The position numbers and the translations under genes are program-made. A DNA stretch of 27,607 bases from a virus. Location of the stretch: the IMG/VR virus record IMGVR_UViG_3300046006_003605, positions 1 through 27,607 of that record; one strand, written 5' to 3'. Position 1 is the stretch's first letter. Every line of letters begins with the position of its first letter. Below the pieces are notes generated by a model. The model was given only the letters and a program-made list of their open reading frames with translations. It did no database searches and was not told where the DNA came from. Shown piece by piece: positions 7,304-15,734 of the stretch.

Positions 7304-9514
7304 ATGATAGCCGATTCGAAATCTATATTAGCAAAGCTTCTAGCATCCGAAAACATTCAAGTAGAACACAAGAAAGTTTCTACCGCATACTTTGATACTA
7401 AAAATCGAGTTATGGTCATCCCTATTTGGAAGTCCATGACTCCGTTTTTATATGATTTGCTTCTAGGTCATGAGGTTGGTCATGCATTGTTTACTCCACC
7501 TGAAGGTTGGCATGACCAAGTATTAGATGGGTCTAAGAAAGGCTTCAAAACATATTTAAATGTTGTCGAAGACGCTCGCATTGAAAAATGTATTCAAGAA
7601 AAGTTTCCGGGGTTGAAGGTATCCTTTAAAAAGGGATATGCTGAACTAATGCAAAAAGACTTTTTCGGAATTGAGAAAAATGAATGGGACATCAACACGC
7701 TACCTTTAATTGATCGTATCAATTTACACTATAAGGTCGGTTCATATTTAAACGTGCAATTCAAAGATGATGAACAATATTTCTTAAAACGAATTGATGG
7801 TATTAAAACGTGGGATGACGTTGTTTCTGTATCTAACGAATTGTATGAATATGGTAAAACAGAACCAAAATTGCAAAATTTTGATGATGTCGATTATGTT
7901 GAGGATATGGATGATGATTTTGATTCGGAAGATGATACTTGGGAAGAAGAGGAATCTGATTCCGAGTTCGATAAAAAGAGCAGAAAAACAAAAAATAGAC
8001 GAGGATCGGATATTGGCGAGTTTGATCCAGAGTCAGTAACTGATAAATTTTTTCGGCAAATGGAAAATCAACTTGTCGACGATTCAGTAAAGCCATACCT
8101 TTATGTCAATATGCCTGAGGTTGATATTAGTAAAGTCATTGTACCGTATAAAACAATTCAGAAATTCTACACAAAATTTCGGTATCAAGATTATACACTT
8201 AATGTTGATACTTTAGATGCATTAGCAATTACACAATCAGAAAAAGCAAAAGAACATTTGTATAAAAAGTTCTTAGAATCGAATAAGAAATATATAGGTT
8301 ATTTGGTTAAAGAATTTGAGCTTAAAAAGAATGCTAAACAATATGCAAGGGCATCTATTGCTAAAACTGGCAAATTGGATATGAAAAAAATTCATTCTTA
8401 TAAGACTAATGATGATCTGTTTAAACGAATGACAATTGTCCCAGACGGTAAATCTCATGGGTTATTGATGTTCGTGGATTATTCTGGGTCTATGGGTGAA
8501 AGTATTCAAGCAACAATTGAGCAAACCTTAGTTTTGGTAATGTTCTGCAGAAAAGTAAATATTCCATTTCGTGTATATGCATTCACCGATCTACAGAATG
8601 ATTCAATTAATATTGAACTAGGTATGGAAACTCCAAATACAGAGGACCCGGCTACATATTTTAGAGCTCGTAGTGTGAATGGATTGGGTAGATTTTCAAA
8701 ACGAGTAAATGATTTGCATGTTGATGATGTTGCATTCAGATTGCGCGAATATGTATCAAGCGAAATGAATTCAAATGATTTTAAAGATGCAGTTAAATAT
8801 TGGTTGCTTGTGGGAGAATTGATGACTTCTCGGTATAACCATAGGGGTAGCAGAAATCCTGGGGTCAGTGAATTTTTGAGAAATTCGGAATTTGAACAAT
8901 TGAATGGCACTCCTTTGAATGAAGCAATTATTTCTGCAATCGATATTACGGAAGCTTTTAGAAAACAGTATAAATTAGATGTCGTCAATACAGTATTTTT
9001 AACCGACGGCGATTCAAACGATACGGGGGCAGTATATAAAGAAAATGATAAATATCTCAATTACTACGATAAGTATGGGAATAATTGTAATGTCATTATT
9101 CGGCACACTAAGACTATGCTGGAAGGTAAGAAAATTCCTAACGCGGAATTAACTACTGGATTGCTCGATTTACTGAAAAAAGTATCCGGTGCAAATACAA
9201 TTGGGTTTTTTATTGCTCCTAGATTTGGAAGGAACGTTGTTATGAACAGAATTAGTAAAACAGGTAAATACGTTCATAATTTTGATCAGCAATATAAAAC
9301 GGCAAAACAACAAAAATTCTTTATGTTAAATGATGTTGGGTATGATGATTTCTATATTATTCCTGGTGGAAAAGATTTGGAAATCACTGAAGATAATTTG
9401 GTTGTTTCGGCAGGAGCCAAAAAGACAGAGATTAAAAACGCATTTATGAAAATGCAAAAAAGCAAATCTATTAATCGAGTTCTTTTGAGTAGATTCGTTA
9501 GTAAAATTGCTTGA
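7304..9514 (+). CDS. VWA-domain protein with HEXXH peptidase-like N-terminus (CobT-like)
   Basis: 736 aa. Three parts can be seen. Residues 1-110 carry HEVGH (56-60), followed by NVVEDARIE (86-94), the layout of a zinc metallopeptidase with an acidic third ligand. Residues about 195-245 are a highly acidic, low-complexity linker (DDVDYVEDMDDDFDSEDD). The C-terminal half is a von Willebrand A domain: MIDAS DYSGSMG from residue 392 and a later TDGDSND near 567. CobT of cobaltochelatase has a similar acidic-linker-plus-VWA layout, and the next gene is CobS-like, as in MoxR/VWA pairs. The HEVGH motif and the absence of CobN argue against true cobalt insertion. A likelier role is a AAA+-driven maturation or remodelling step. 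It has its own promoter and a strong ribosome-binding site, which suggests separate expression. The VWA domain is secure, peptidase activity is inferred. Confidence 0.85.
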   Translation: MIADSKSILAKLLASENIQVEHKKVSTAYFDTKNRVMVIPIWKSMTPFLYDLLLGHEVGHALFTPPEGWHDQVLDGSKKGFKTYLNVVEDARIEKCIQEKFPGLKVSFKKGYAELMQKDFFGIEKNEWDINTLPLIDRINLHYKVGSYLNVQFKDDEQYFLKRIDGIKTWDDVVSVSNELYEYGKTEPKLQNFDDVDYVEDMDDDFDSEDDTWEEEESDSEFDKKSRKTKNRRGSDIGEFDPESVTDKFFRQMENQLVDDSVKPYLYVNMPEVDISKVIVPYKTIQKFYTKFRYQDYTLNVDTLDALAITQSEKAKEHLYKKFLESNKKYIGYLVKEFELKKNAKQYARASIAKTGKLDMKKIHSYKTNDDLFKRMTIVPDGKSHGLLMFVDYSGSMGESIQATIEQTLVLVMFCRKVNIPFRVYAFTDLQNDSINIELGMETPNTEDPATYFRARSVNGLGRFSKRVNDLHVDDVAFRLREYVSSEMNSNDFKDAVKYWLLVGELMTSRYNHRGSRNPGVSEFLRNSEFEQLNGTPLNEAIISAIDITEAFRKQYKLDVVNTVFLTDGDSNDTGAVYKENDKYLNYYDKYGNNCNVIIRHTKTMLEGKKIPNAELTTGLLDLLKKVSGANTIGFFIAPRFGRNVVMNRISKTGKYVHNFDQQYKTAKQQKFFMLNDVGYDDFYIIPGGKDLEITEDNLVVSAGAKKTEIKNAFMKMQKSKSINRVLLSRFVSKIA

Positions 9515-9539
9515 CACAAATTGCAATAGGTGTTATAAT
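9511..9539 (+). promoter_or_regulatory. Sigma70-type promoter for the CobS-like gene
   Basis: A second perfect TTGACA (9511-9516) and TATAAT (9534-9539) with a 17-nt spacer. The stop codon of the VWA gene (TGA, 9512-9514) lies inside the -35 box, exactly as in the promoter at 7250. Both promoters share GCTTGACA and the 15-nt block TAGGTGTTATAATAT. The predicted start is about 9546; GAGGA at 9561-9565 is the ribosome-binding site for the ATG at 9573. Confidence 0.85.
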
Positions 9540-9572
9540 ATGATGTAGCTTTTAACTTTTGAGGATTATATT

Positions 9573-10760
9573 ATGTCTAGAACGCATTACAGTGAGCAGC
9601 AACGTACCGAATTAGTTATTAAATTAGAAGAAGAATATGGTAGCAAAGTATCTAAAGATCAAATTTTAGAATTTTGCGATATGCGAAATTTGCCGAATCC
9701 GCATTTTTTAGTTTCTCGAAAAGATATCAAGGTCAATAAAGTATATGACCTTAGTCTATTAAATTCTTCGACTATTAGCGATCCTTATATGAATGATACT
9801 CCGATTGTAGCGCCCACCCCATCCGCACAAATTCTGCCTTTGAAGCAACGTAAAATGGTTTCAGAGATTGATAACTCTGTGCCAGCAAAAGATAATACGT
9901 ATGTACCGTTTGGCTTTTTTAAGCAACTGGAACAAATTTTAAAATCAAGAACATTTTATCCGGTCTTTATTACTGGTCTATCGGGCAATGGCAAAACTAC
10001 AATGGTCGAACAAGTGTGCGCAAAACTTGGGCGAGATTGTATTCGGGTAAATGTTAGTATTGAAACAGATGAAGAAGATCTAATCGGCGGTAATACATTG
10101 CTAGATGGCAATGTCGTTTATCGTGAAGGGCCTGTACTAATGGCTATGCGCCGAGGCGCAGTTCTTTTGATCGATGAAATTGATCGAGGTTCAAATAAAC
10201 TAATGTGTATGCAAAGTATTCTTGAGGGCAAGCCATTGTTCAATAAGAAAACTGGTGAAATGATTTATCCTACCGAAGGATTTACTGTAGTTGCTACTGC
10301 AAATACTAAGGGTCGAGGTACAGATGACGGCCGCTTTATTGCAGCACAAATTTTGGACGAGGCATTTCTTGAACGCTTCCCTATTACGGTAGAACAAGAG
10401 TATCCGTCGACTACTGTTGAACGAAAAATTCTGCAAAATAAAATGGAATTTTTTGGTAAAGTTGATTCTGAATTTTCTGAGAAACTTATTACGTGGGCAG
10501 ACATTATTCGTAAGACTTTTCTTGAGGGCGGCGTAGATGAAATTATCAGCACTCGCCGATTGGTAAATATCGTGCAGGCGTACTCAATTTTTAACAATCA
10601 AGAAGATGCGATTCAATATTGCATTAATCGATTCGACGATGATACTAAGTCCGCATTTATGGATTTGTATCAAAAAATGAGCAATCCGTTGCGTCAGGAA
10701 ACTACTTCGGAAACAGTATACGATGACGGCGAACCTCTTATTAGTAGTCCACAAATTTAA
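9573..10760 (+). CDS. cobS: CobS-like MoxR-type AAA+ ATPase
   Basis: 395 aa AAA+ ATPase. Walker A is GLSGNGKT at residues 135-142, Walker B is VLLIDEID at 197-204, sensor 1 lies in VVATANTKG, and the arginine-finger region is DEAFLERFP. The N-terminal 100 residues are a phage-type domain (THYSEQQRTELVIKLEEEYG). Phage copies are usually annotated cobS after the cobaltochelatase subunit, and cyanophage cobS has been discussed as an auxiliary metabolic gene. Here it stands with a VWA protein, which is the standard layout of MoxR ATPases and their VWA partners. The ATPase would drive conformational change in a complex with that partner. It has its own promoter within 35 nt of its start. The fold is certain; a role in cobalamin is doubtful. 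Confidence 0.9.
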   Translation: MSRTHYSEQQRTELVIKLEEEYGSKVSKDQILEFCDMRNLPNPHFLVSRKDIKVNKVYDLSLLNSSTISDPYMNDTPIVAPTPSAQILPLKQRKMVSEIDNSVPAKDNTYVPFGFFKQLEQILKSRTFYPVFITGLSGNGKTTMVEQVCAKLGRDCIRVNVSIETDEEDLIGGNTLLDGNVVYREGPVLMAMRRGAVLLIDEIDRGSNKLMCMQSILEGKPLFNKKTGEMIYPTEGFTVVATANTKGRGTDDGRFIAAQILDEAFLERFPITVEQEYPSTTVERKILQNKMEFFGKVDSEFSEKLITWADIIRKTFLEGGVDEIISTRRLVNIVQAYSIFNNQEDAIQYCINRFDDDTKSAFMDLYQKMSNPLRQETTSETVYDDGEPLISSPQI

Positions 10761-10769
10761 TTGATACAG

Positions 10770-10793
10770 TATAGCGTACGCAAGTACGCTATA
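10770..10793 (+). other. Intercistronic RNA hairpin with GCAA tetraloop
   Basis: Perfect 10-bp inverted repeat: TATAGCGTAC at 10770-10779 pairs with 10784-10793 around a GCAA loop (10780-10783), a GNRA tetraloop. It starts 9 nt after the CobS-like stop and ends 9 nt before the ATG at 10803. No T-run follows, so it is not a classic intrinsic terminator. Possible roles are mRNA end protection, a processing site, or control of translation of the fucosyltransferase-like gene. As DNA it is also a palindrome that a dimeric protein could bind. Confidence 0.6.
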
Positions 10794-10802
10794 CCTACGT
10801 AT

Positions 10803-11636
10803 ATGCACACTAATGAAAATACTTATGATACGTTTATTCCTAGATGGTTTGGCCGTTTAGGTAACAACATACAACAAATATCTAACGGAATTTATTTCTG
10901 CAGAGATAACAAAATACATTTTACATCTCCAGATCACCCGATGATCGAAGCCATTGATTTGAATTTTGGCGACAATAAATTTGCCATACCGCCAAATTCT
11001 CACAATTGGTTTTACTTTTTCAATGGTTCAGATGCCGACTTTAGTACAGACGTCGATGCTTTAAATTTTCATCGCAAACATATCTGCGAAGAATATATAT
11101 TACCTAAACTTAAAATTAATCATAAAGAACTAGATGAACCATTGCCCGACGATGTATTGGTGATACATATTAGAAGCGGCGACATATACACTCATTGGCC
11201 ATCTTCTCACCCACAAAACCCCTTTGCGTACTATGTAAAACTATTCAATATGTATTACGGTAAAGTTATTTTTCTTGTAGAAGATCTGCGTAATCCGATT
11301 GTAGATTATTTTTCTAAAATTACAACCGATACAAGAGTGTGTTCTATTGAAGATTCCTACTCTCTTTTGCTAAGAGCAAAAAATATTGCGTCGTCGGGGG
11401 CAGGTTCTTTTGTTATTGGTGCCGCTCTTTGTTCTAAAAATATTAACAAATTTTATTGCACTGATCTTTGGCTACCGAATAGCATAAATCCTACTATGCT
11501 AAAAGATCATCTTGAGGTATACTGCGCACACCTAACAGGTGATAAATATATAAAAATTGGTGAATGGCATTCCTCCGCTGAAACCATTGATAAGATTTTA
11601 AATTATAACGAAGATATATTATTTGGGAGATTATAA
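10803..11636 (+). CDS. Fucosyltransferase-like protein (GT11-like)
   Basis: 277 aa from the ATG at 10803. Family clues are [10 protein letters not shown] at residues 16-25, which matches the G-x-LGN motif near the N-terminus of GT11 alpha-1,2-fucosyltransferases, and [10 protein letters not shown] at 120-129, the HxRxGD motif that contacts GDP-fucose in GT11, GT23 and related families. A later block [25 protein letters not shown] fits the third conserved region. An upstream TTG at 10761 is in frame but would place the hairpin inside the coding sequence and has no ribosome-binding site; the ATG also lacks a clear one, so the start is uncertain. The gene opens the glycan island, next to GMD and the GMER/ColC-like gene that could supply its GDP-sugar. 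Linkage and acceptor are unknown. Confidence 0.75.
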   Translation: MHTNENTYDTFIPRWFGRLGNNIQQISNGIYFCRDNKIHFTSPDHPMIEAIDLNFGDNKFAIPPNSHNWFYFFNGSDADFSTDVDALNFHRKHICEEYILPKLKINHKELDEPLPDDVLVIHIRSGDIYTHWPSSHPQNPFAYYVKLFNMYYGKVIFLVEDLRNPIVDYFSKITTDTRVCSIEDSYSLLLRAKNIASSGAGSFVIGAALCSKNINKFYCTDLWLPNSINPTMLKDHLEVYCAHLTGDKYIKIGEWHSSAETIDKILNYNEDILFGRL

Positions 11637-11637
11637 C

Positions 11638-12651
11638 ATGAATAAAAAAATTGCCTTAATCACAGGCATTACCGGTCAAGACGGGTCTTATCTTGCAGAG
11701 TTACTACTAGAAAAAGGATATGAGGTACATGGCGTAGTTCGTCGTAGCTCGTCTAGAAATACTGGTAGAATAGACCATATCTATAGTAATCCAAATTTAC
11801 ATTTGCATTATGGCGACATAACGGATTCGTTAACCATAATGAATATTCTTAAGAAACACAATCCATCTGAAATTTATAATTTAGCAGCACAGAGTCACGT
11901 AATGGTTTCCTTTGAGACTCCTGAATATACTGCAAGTGTGGACGGCTTAGGTACTCTAAAATTACTTGAGTCTGTTAGAATTTTAAATATGGATAAAACA
12001 ACTAAAATTTATCAAGCATCAACATCGGAATTATATGGATTGGTGCAAGAAACTCCGCAAAAAGAAACAACCCCATTTTATCCTAGATCGCCGTATGGTG
12101 TAGCTAAGTTATATGCATATTGGATAGTTAAAAATTATCGAGAATCATATAATATGTTTGCGTGTTCAGGAATTCTATTCAATCACGAATCGCCTCGGCG
12201 CGGATTTAATTTTGTGACTAAAAAAATTGTAGATGGGCTTGTTAATATTAGCGGTGGCTACCAAGATTGTTTATACATGGGCAACTTAAATGCTATGCGA
12301 GATTGGGGACACGCGAAGGATTATGTTCGAGCAATGTGGATGATGCTGCAACAAGATAAGCCGGATGATTTTGTTATTGCGACGGGCGAACAATATTCAG
12401 TCAAAACATTCATCGAAAAATGTGCACCTTATTATGGTATGTCTATTCGTTGGGAAGGCGCCGGCGTAGATGAAGTGGGTATTGATAATAATTCAGGAAA
12501 AACTATTATTCGTGTAGATCCTAAATATTTTAGACCTGCGGAAGTAGAGACTCTACTAGGAGATTCGACTAAAGCTAGAACTATTCTTGGATGGTCGCCG
12601 GAATATACATTTGATATGTTAGTAAAAGAAATGTGTATGGAGTTTAACTAA
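11638..12651 (+). CDS. gmd: GDP-mannose 4,6-dehydratase
   Basis: 337 aa. It converts GDP-D-mannose to GDP-4-keto-6-deoxy-D-mannose, the common precursor of GDP-fucose, GDP-colitose, GDP-perosamine and GDP-rhamnose. The NADP Rossmann motif is [10 protein letters not shown] at residues 10-19. The RR and R residues of [14 protein letters not shown] are the family's NADP-binding and tetramer segment. The active site shows STSELYG (128-134) and Y153xxxK157 (PYGVAK). FNHESPRRG is also diagnostic. Length is a little shorter than bacterial GMD (about 370 aa). The start at 11638 is chosen over a TTG at 11623 because GGGAG (11624-11628) is correctly spaced. The stop overlaps the next ATG by one base. 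Call is very secure. Confidence 0.95.
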   Translation: MNKKIALITGITGQDGSYLAELLLEKGYEVHGVVRRSSSRNTGRIDHIYSNPNLHLHYGDITDSLTIMNILKKHNPSEIYNLAAQSHVMVSFETPEYTASVDGLGTLKLLESVRILNMDKTTKIYQASTSELYGLVQETPQKETTPFYPRSPYGVAKLYAYWIVKNYRESYNMFACSGILFNHESPRRGFNFVTKKIVDGLVNISGGYQDCLYMGNLNAMRDWGHAKDYVRAMWMMLQQDKPDDFVIATGEQYSVKTFIEKCAPYYGMSIRWEGAGVDEVGIDNNSGKTIIRVDPKYFRPAEVETLLGDSTKARTILGWSPEYTFDMLVKEMCMEFN

Positions 12652-13286
12652 TGTTCCCTCCTTCATATCGAAATATCAATAAAATAATTACGGAAAAATA
12701 TTTAAATTATGATTTTGGATTTTTTATTGAAGTAGGCGGGGCAGATGGATATACTCAAAGTAATACTTGGTATCTTGAAAAATACAAAAATTGGACAGGA
12801 GTTTTAGTTGAACCAAATTCGGATTCTGCAGAAATGTGTCGAAATAACAGACCAGATTCTAGCGTATTTAATTATGCATTAGTTGATCGGGAGTATCCAG
12901 ATTCGGAAATAACAATGGTACGTAGAGTGGTGTATCAAGGCGATCCCGGACTTATGACTGCGGCTAAAGATTCTCCGTTAAGAAATAATTCCGATTGGAT
13001 GCAACCGACAACAAGCATAGATAAAACTGAAGAATTTACTATACGTACTACCACACTTGATGAAATATTAGAATCTTTAGATATTAAAACTGTTGATTTC
13101 TTTTCTTTGGATGTTGAAGGTTATGAAGTACAAGTATTAAAAGGATTCAATTTGGAAAAATATTTGCCAAAGGTTATACTAATAGAATGGCATGACGATA
13201 TACAAACTATTTCCGATGTCTTATCTAATACCCATAAGTTAGCAGAACAACTATCTAAACATGATTATGTTTTTATTTTAAAATAG
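12651..13286 (+). CDS. FkbM-family methyltransferase
   Basis: 211 aa, SAM-dependent O-methyltransferase fold. Motif I is FFIEVGGADGYTQSN at about residues 24-38, the acidic residue binding the SAM ribose is in GVLVEPN, and VDFFSLDVEGYEVQVLKGF near 148-166 is the hallmark of the FkbM/Methyltransf_21 family. The C-terminus keeps VILIEWHDD. FkbM enzymes often methylate sugars of surface glycans or natural products, and the position between GMD and the GMER/ColC-like gene suggests methylation of the deoxyhexose or of the glycan that carries it. The ATG overlaps the GMD stop (TAATG), so the two are translationally coupled. Family secure, acceptor unknown. Confidence 0.85.
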   Translation: MFPPSYRNINKIITEKYLNYDFGFFIEVGGADGYTQSNTWYLEKYKNWTGVLVEPNSDSAEMCRNNRPDSSVFNYALVDREYPDSEITMVRRVVYQGDPGLMTAAKDSPLRNNSDWMQPTTSIDKTEEFTIRTTTLDEILESLDIKTVDFFSLDVEGYEVQVLKGFNLEKYLPKVILIEWHDDIQTISDVLSNTHKLAEQLSKHDYVFILK

Positions 13287-13295
13287 GATAGTAAA

Positions 13296-14237
13296 ATGGA
13301 AATGTATAAAAGTAGTAAAATATTTGTTGCTGGTCATAAGGGATTAGTTGGTTCAGCAATAGTAAATAAGTTGCGAAGCGAAGGATTTAATAATCTTGTT
13401 TTGCGAGATAAGGAATCTCTTGATCTTAGAAATCAATTGGAGGTTAAAGAATTCTTTAAAGCGGAAAAACCAGAATTTATATTTCTTGCTGCAGCAAAAG
13501 TCGGAGGAATAAATTGGAATTATACTCATCCCGCCGACTTTATCTATGACAATCTTCTAATACAATCAAATGTTATAGATTCTGCATATAGAAATGGAGC
13601 TAAGAAATTATTGTTTTTAGGATCGGCTTGCATCTATCCTAAGGTGACCCCCCAGCCAATTAAAGAAGAATATTTGTTGACTGCGCCATTAGAACCAACT
13701 AATGAGGGTTATGCTTTAGCAAAAATTACTGGTCTAAGAATGTGCGAATATTATAGACGGCAGTATGGTTTCAATGCGATTAGTTGTATGCCTGCAAATT
13801 TATATGGACCCAATGATAATTTTATACCGGAACACGGGCACGTTATTCCTGGCATTATTACAAAGTTAAGAAATGCCATCATTAACAATGATGACACGAT
13901 TGAATGCTGGGGTGACGGTACTCCTACACGAGAGTTTTTATATGTAGATGATCTTGCAGACGCATGCGTCTTTCTAATGCAAACTTATAATGAGGCACAG
14001 TTCATTAACGTGGGTAGTAATGAGGAATTAACAATTAAAGATTTAGCAGAAAATCTTAAATCCGCAATGGGGTTCACCGGAGAAATAGTTTGGAATACAG
14101 ATAAACCGAACGGTACACCTAGACGTAAAATGGATAATAGTAAATTGAATGCACTTGGTTGGAATGCCAAAGTAGATTTTAACGAAGGGCTAAAACGTAC
14201 AATAGAATGGTATAAAAAAGAAAAGGGGATGCTATGA
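13296..14237 (+). CDS. fcl: GDP-L-fucose synthase or ColC-type epimerase/reductase
   Basis: 313 aa extended SDR. GDP-fucose synthase (GMER) epimerises C3 and C5 of GDP-4-keto-6-deoxymannose and reduces C4. Visible features are the Rossmann motif AGHKGLVGSA (residues 12-21), AAAKVGGI (66-72), the catalytic LGSACIYPK with S110 and C112, Y139xxxK143 (YALAK) and the epimerase His in EHGHVIPGII. These fit GMER closely. ColC, which makes GDP-L-colitose from the 3-deoxy intermediate, belongs to the same family, and a ColD-type gene follows with a 4-nt overlap. The product could therefore be GDP-L-fucose, GDP-L-colitose or both; sequence reading alone cannot separate them. The spacing after the FkbM gene is 9 nt. 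Confidence 0.85.
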   Translation: MEMYKSSKIFVAGHKGLVGSAIVNKLRSEGFNNLVLRDKESLDLRNQLEVKEFFKAEKPEFIFLAAAKVGGINWNYTHPADFIYDNLLIQSNVIDSAYRNGAKKLLFLGSACIYPKVTPQPIKEEYLLTAPLEPTNEGYALAKITGLRMCEYYRRQYGFNAISCMPANLYGPNDNFIPEHGHVIPGIITKLRNAIINNDDTIECWGDGTPTREFLYVDDLADACVFLMQTYNEAQFINVGSNEELTIKDLAENLKSAMGFTGEIVWNTDKPNGTPRRKMDNSKLNALGWNAKVDFNEGLKRTIEWYKKEKGML

Positions 14238-15403
14238 GATGGCCGTTGATGGGTGAAACAATTACATTCACCGATAGATTAAAAATGGCATATTTTGCCA
14301 TGACTGCTGATAAATTCACTAACGGTGAACGAGTAAAGCAGTTTGAAAAGGAATGGAGTACTTGGTTAGGCGCAAAACATTCTTTATATGTATCCTCAGG
14401 TAGTACAGCAAACTTTTTACTGATTGCCGCCGCAAAAGAATTATACAATTTAAAACCTGGCGACAAGGTATTAGTGCCGGCATGTACATGGATGACAAAT
14501 GTTGCCCCTATTATACAGTTAGGATTAACTCCTATCTTCTGCGATGTTAATCTATCAAACTTTAGTTTTGATCTAACTGATGCTATTAAGATATCTAAAA
14601 AGCATGATATTAAAATGGTATTTGTTACGCACCTATTAGGATTTTCTGCAGATAACGAAGTACTAAAACGCATATTTACAAACGCAATTATTTTAGATGA
14701 CGTATGCGAATCGCATGGGTGTACAGACATTGCCGGAATTAAACGAGGCGCAAATAGTATGGGAGCTACCTTTAGCTTTTACTTCGGGCATCATATGTCT
14801 ACAATTGAAGGTGGCATGATATCTACAAACAACGATGATCTTTATGATTTAATGAAGATGAAACGCAGTCATGGTTTTGCTAGAGAGTCCACTCGGTTTG
14901 CCGAATATGCAGAAACATATAAGGATATAGACAAACAATTTTTATTCATAACAGACGGATATAATTTTAGAAACCATGAAATTTGCGCCGTGCTTGGTTC
15001 ATCTCAACTAAAGCGATTAGATGAGATGATAACTATTCGGAATAAAAATCATGAAATATTCTGTAAAATTATTGACAAATATCCGCATCTGTTTTATAAT
15101 ATTAAAAACTCTATAGGTAATAGTAGTTTCTGTTTGCCGTTTATCTGCAAGTCGCCAGAAATAATGAGGGCAATGAAAGATACGTTTACAAAAAATGGTA
15201 TAGAATATCGACCGGTAGTATCAGGTAATTTATTGCGTCAACCGTTTTTAGCAGAATATAGTATTGACACCGATAAAGAAATAACAAACGCAGATATTAT
15301 TCAGACACAGGGTGTGTATATTGGCAACAATCACTTTGTTACTTTGGAAGATATGAGATTTTTAGATAAAGTTGTAGGAGAAATATATGTCAACATTGGG
15401 TGA
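14234..15403 (+). CDS. colD: ColD-type GDP-4-keto-6-deoxymannose 3-dehydratase (DegT/AHBA fold)
   Basis: 389 aa PLP enzyme of the DegT/DnrJ/EryC1/StrS fold. Most members are sugar aminotransferases with a Lys that holds PLP. Here the segment SFYFGHHMSTIEGGM (residues 181-195) has His at the Lys position (H186, next to H187). In ColD of E. coli a His (H188) replaces the Lys and the enzyme removes the C3 hydroxyl in colitose synthesis; E1 of the ascarylose pathway has the same change. Other shared features are VSSGSTANFL near 53-62, LDDVCESHG at 154-162, and the C-terminal GIEYRPVVSGNLL and YIGNNH blocks, which resemble ColD as I remember it. Length also agrees (about 388 aa). With GMD and the GMER/ColC-like gene just upstream, a GDP-3,6-dideoxyhexose pathway is likely. 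Confidence 0.8.
   Translation: MRWPLMGETITFTDRLKMAYFAMTADKFTNGERVKQFEKEWSTWLGAKHSLYVSSGSTANFLLIAAAKELYNLKPGDKVLVPACTWMTNVAPIIQLGLTPIFCDVNLSNFSFDLTDAIKISKKHDIKMVFVTHLLGFSADNEVLKRIFTNAIILDDVCESHGCTDIAGIKRGANSMGATFSFYFGHHMSTIEGGMISTNNDDLYDLMKMKRSHGFARESTRFAEYAETYKDIDKQFLFITDGYNFRNHEICAVLGSSQLKRLDEMITIRNKNHEIFCKIIDKYPHLFYNIKNSIGNSSFCLPFICKSPEIMRAMKDTFTKNGIEYRPVVSGNLLRQPFLAEYSIDTDKEITNADIIQTQGVYIGNNHFVTLEDMRFLDKVVGEIYVNIG
15072..15100 (+). promoter_or_regulatory. Consensus sigma70-type promoter inside colD-like gene (possible)
   Basis: TTGACA at 15072-15077 and TATAAT at 15095-15100 are both perfect and 17 nt apart, followed by AT, so TTATAATAT recurs as in the promoters at 7250 and 9511. It lies inside the coding sequence (IDKYPHLFYN), so codon content explains the bases equally well. 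If active, it would drive the downstream glycosyltransferase genes from about 15107. Confidence 0.35.
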
Positions 15404-15734
15404 AAGTATAGAAGCAATTATTAAAAATACAGTCGATCGGGTATGTCAAGAAGATATGCCGGATTCGGAATATATCGCAACAGATAATCTAGGCGAGATT
15501 ATTGAGAAATTAGCAATTATTCATATTCGTATGTGGATGTTAGAAGATGCGATGCAAGCAGCAAAAACAGATGCAGAACTTGCAGAATTGAAACGCAAGG
15601 TTGATATTTGCTTTAAGGTTAAGCGTCCTAAATACGTACAAGCAATTAACACTATGGTGGATGACGCAATTCGAACGAACAAATCGTTAAAAGAAGATTC
15701 AGTAAAATTATATAAAGGTGTAGATAATGGCTAA
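15387..15734 (+). CDS. Small helical protein, DUF4254-like
   Basis: 115 aa, all helical by eye, no signal peptide. The central segment NLGEIIEKLAIIHIRMWMLEDA resembles the E-I-x-x-KL-x-I-x-x-I-x-x-W-x-L-E-x-A pattern of small proteins such as DUF4254 that sit beside glycosyltransferases in polysaccharide loci. The rest is Lys- and Asp-rich. It overlaps the colD-like gene by 17 nt and the next gene by 8 nt, so it is part of the same transcript. GGAGAA just before the ATG serves as ribosome-binding site. Function unknown; an accessory or assembly role with the glycan island is a guess from context. Confidence 0.65.
   Translation: MSTLGESIEAIIKNTVDRVCQEDMPDSEYIATDNLGEIIEKLAIIHIRMWMLEDAMQAAKTDAELAELKRKVDICFKVKRPKYVQAINTMVDDAIRTNKSLKEDSVKLYKGVDNG

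Noticed and set aside
8506-9060. 184-codon open frame on the - strand
   Set aside because: Antisense to the VWA domain, no ribosome-binding site and no recognisable domain; a shadow of the real gene.
9573-10760. Cobalamin biosynthesis role for the CobS-like gene
   Set aside because: No CobN is visible and the partner has a peptidase motif; MoxR/VWA-type function fits better.
10770-10793. Intrinsic terminator after the CobS-like gene
   Set aside because: The hairpin is perfect but no T-run follows on either strand.
14179-14730. 183-codon open frame on the - strand
   Set aside because: Antisense to the fcl/colD junction with no family pattern; a shadow frame.
14234-15403. Sugar aminotransferase (perosamine synthase type)
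   Set aside because: The PLP lysine is replaced by His in the HH motif typical of 3-dehydratases.
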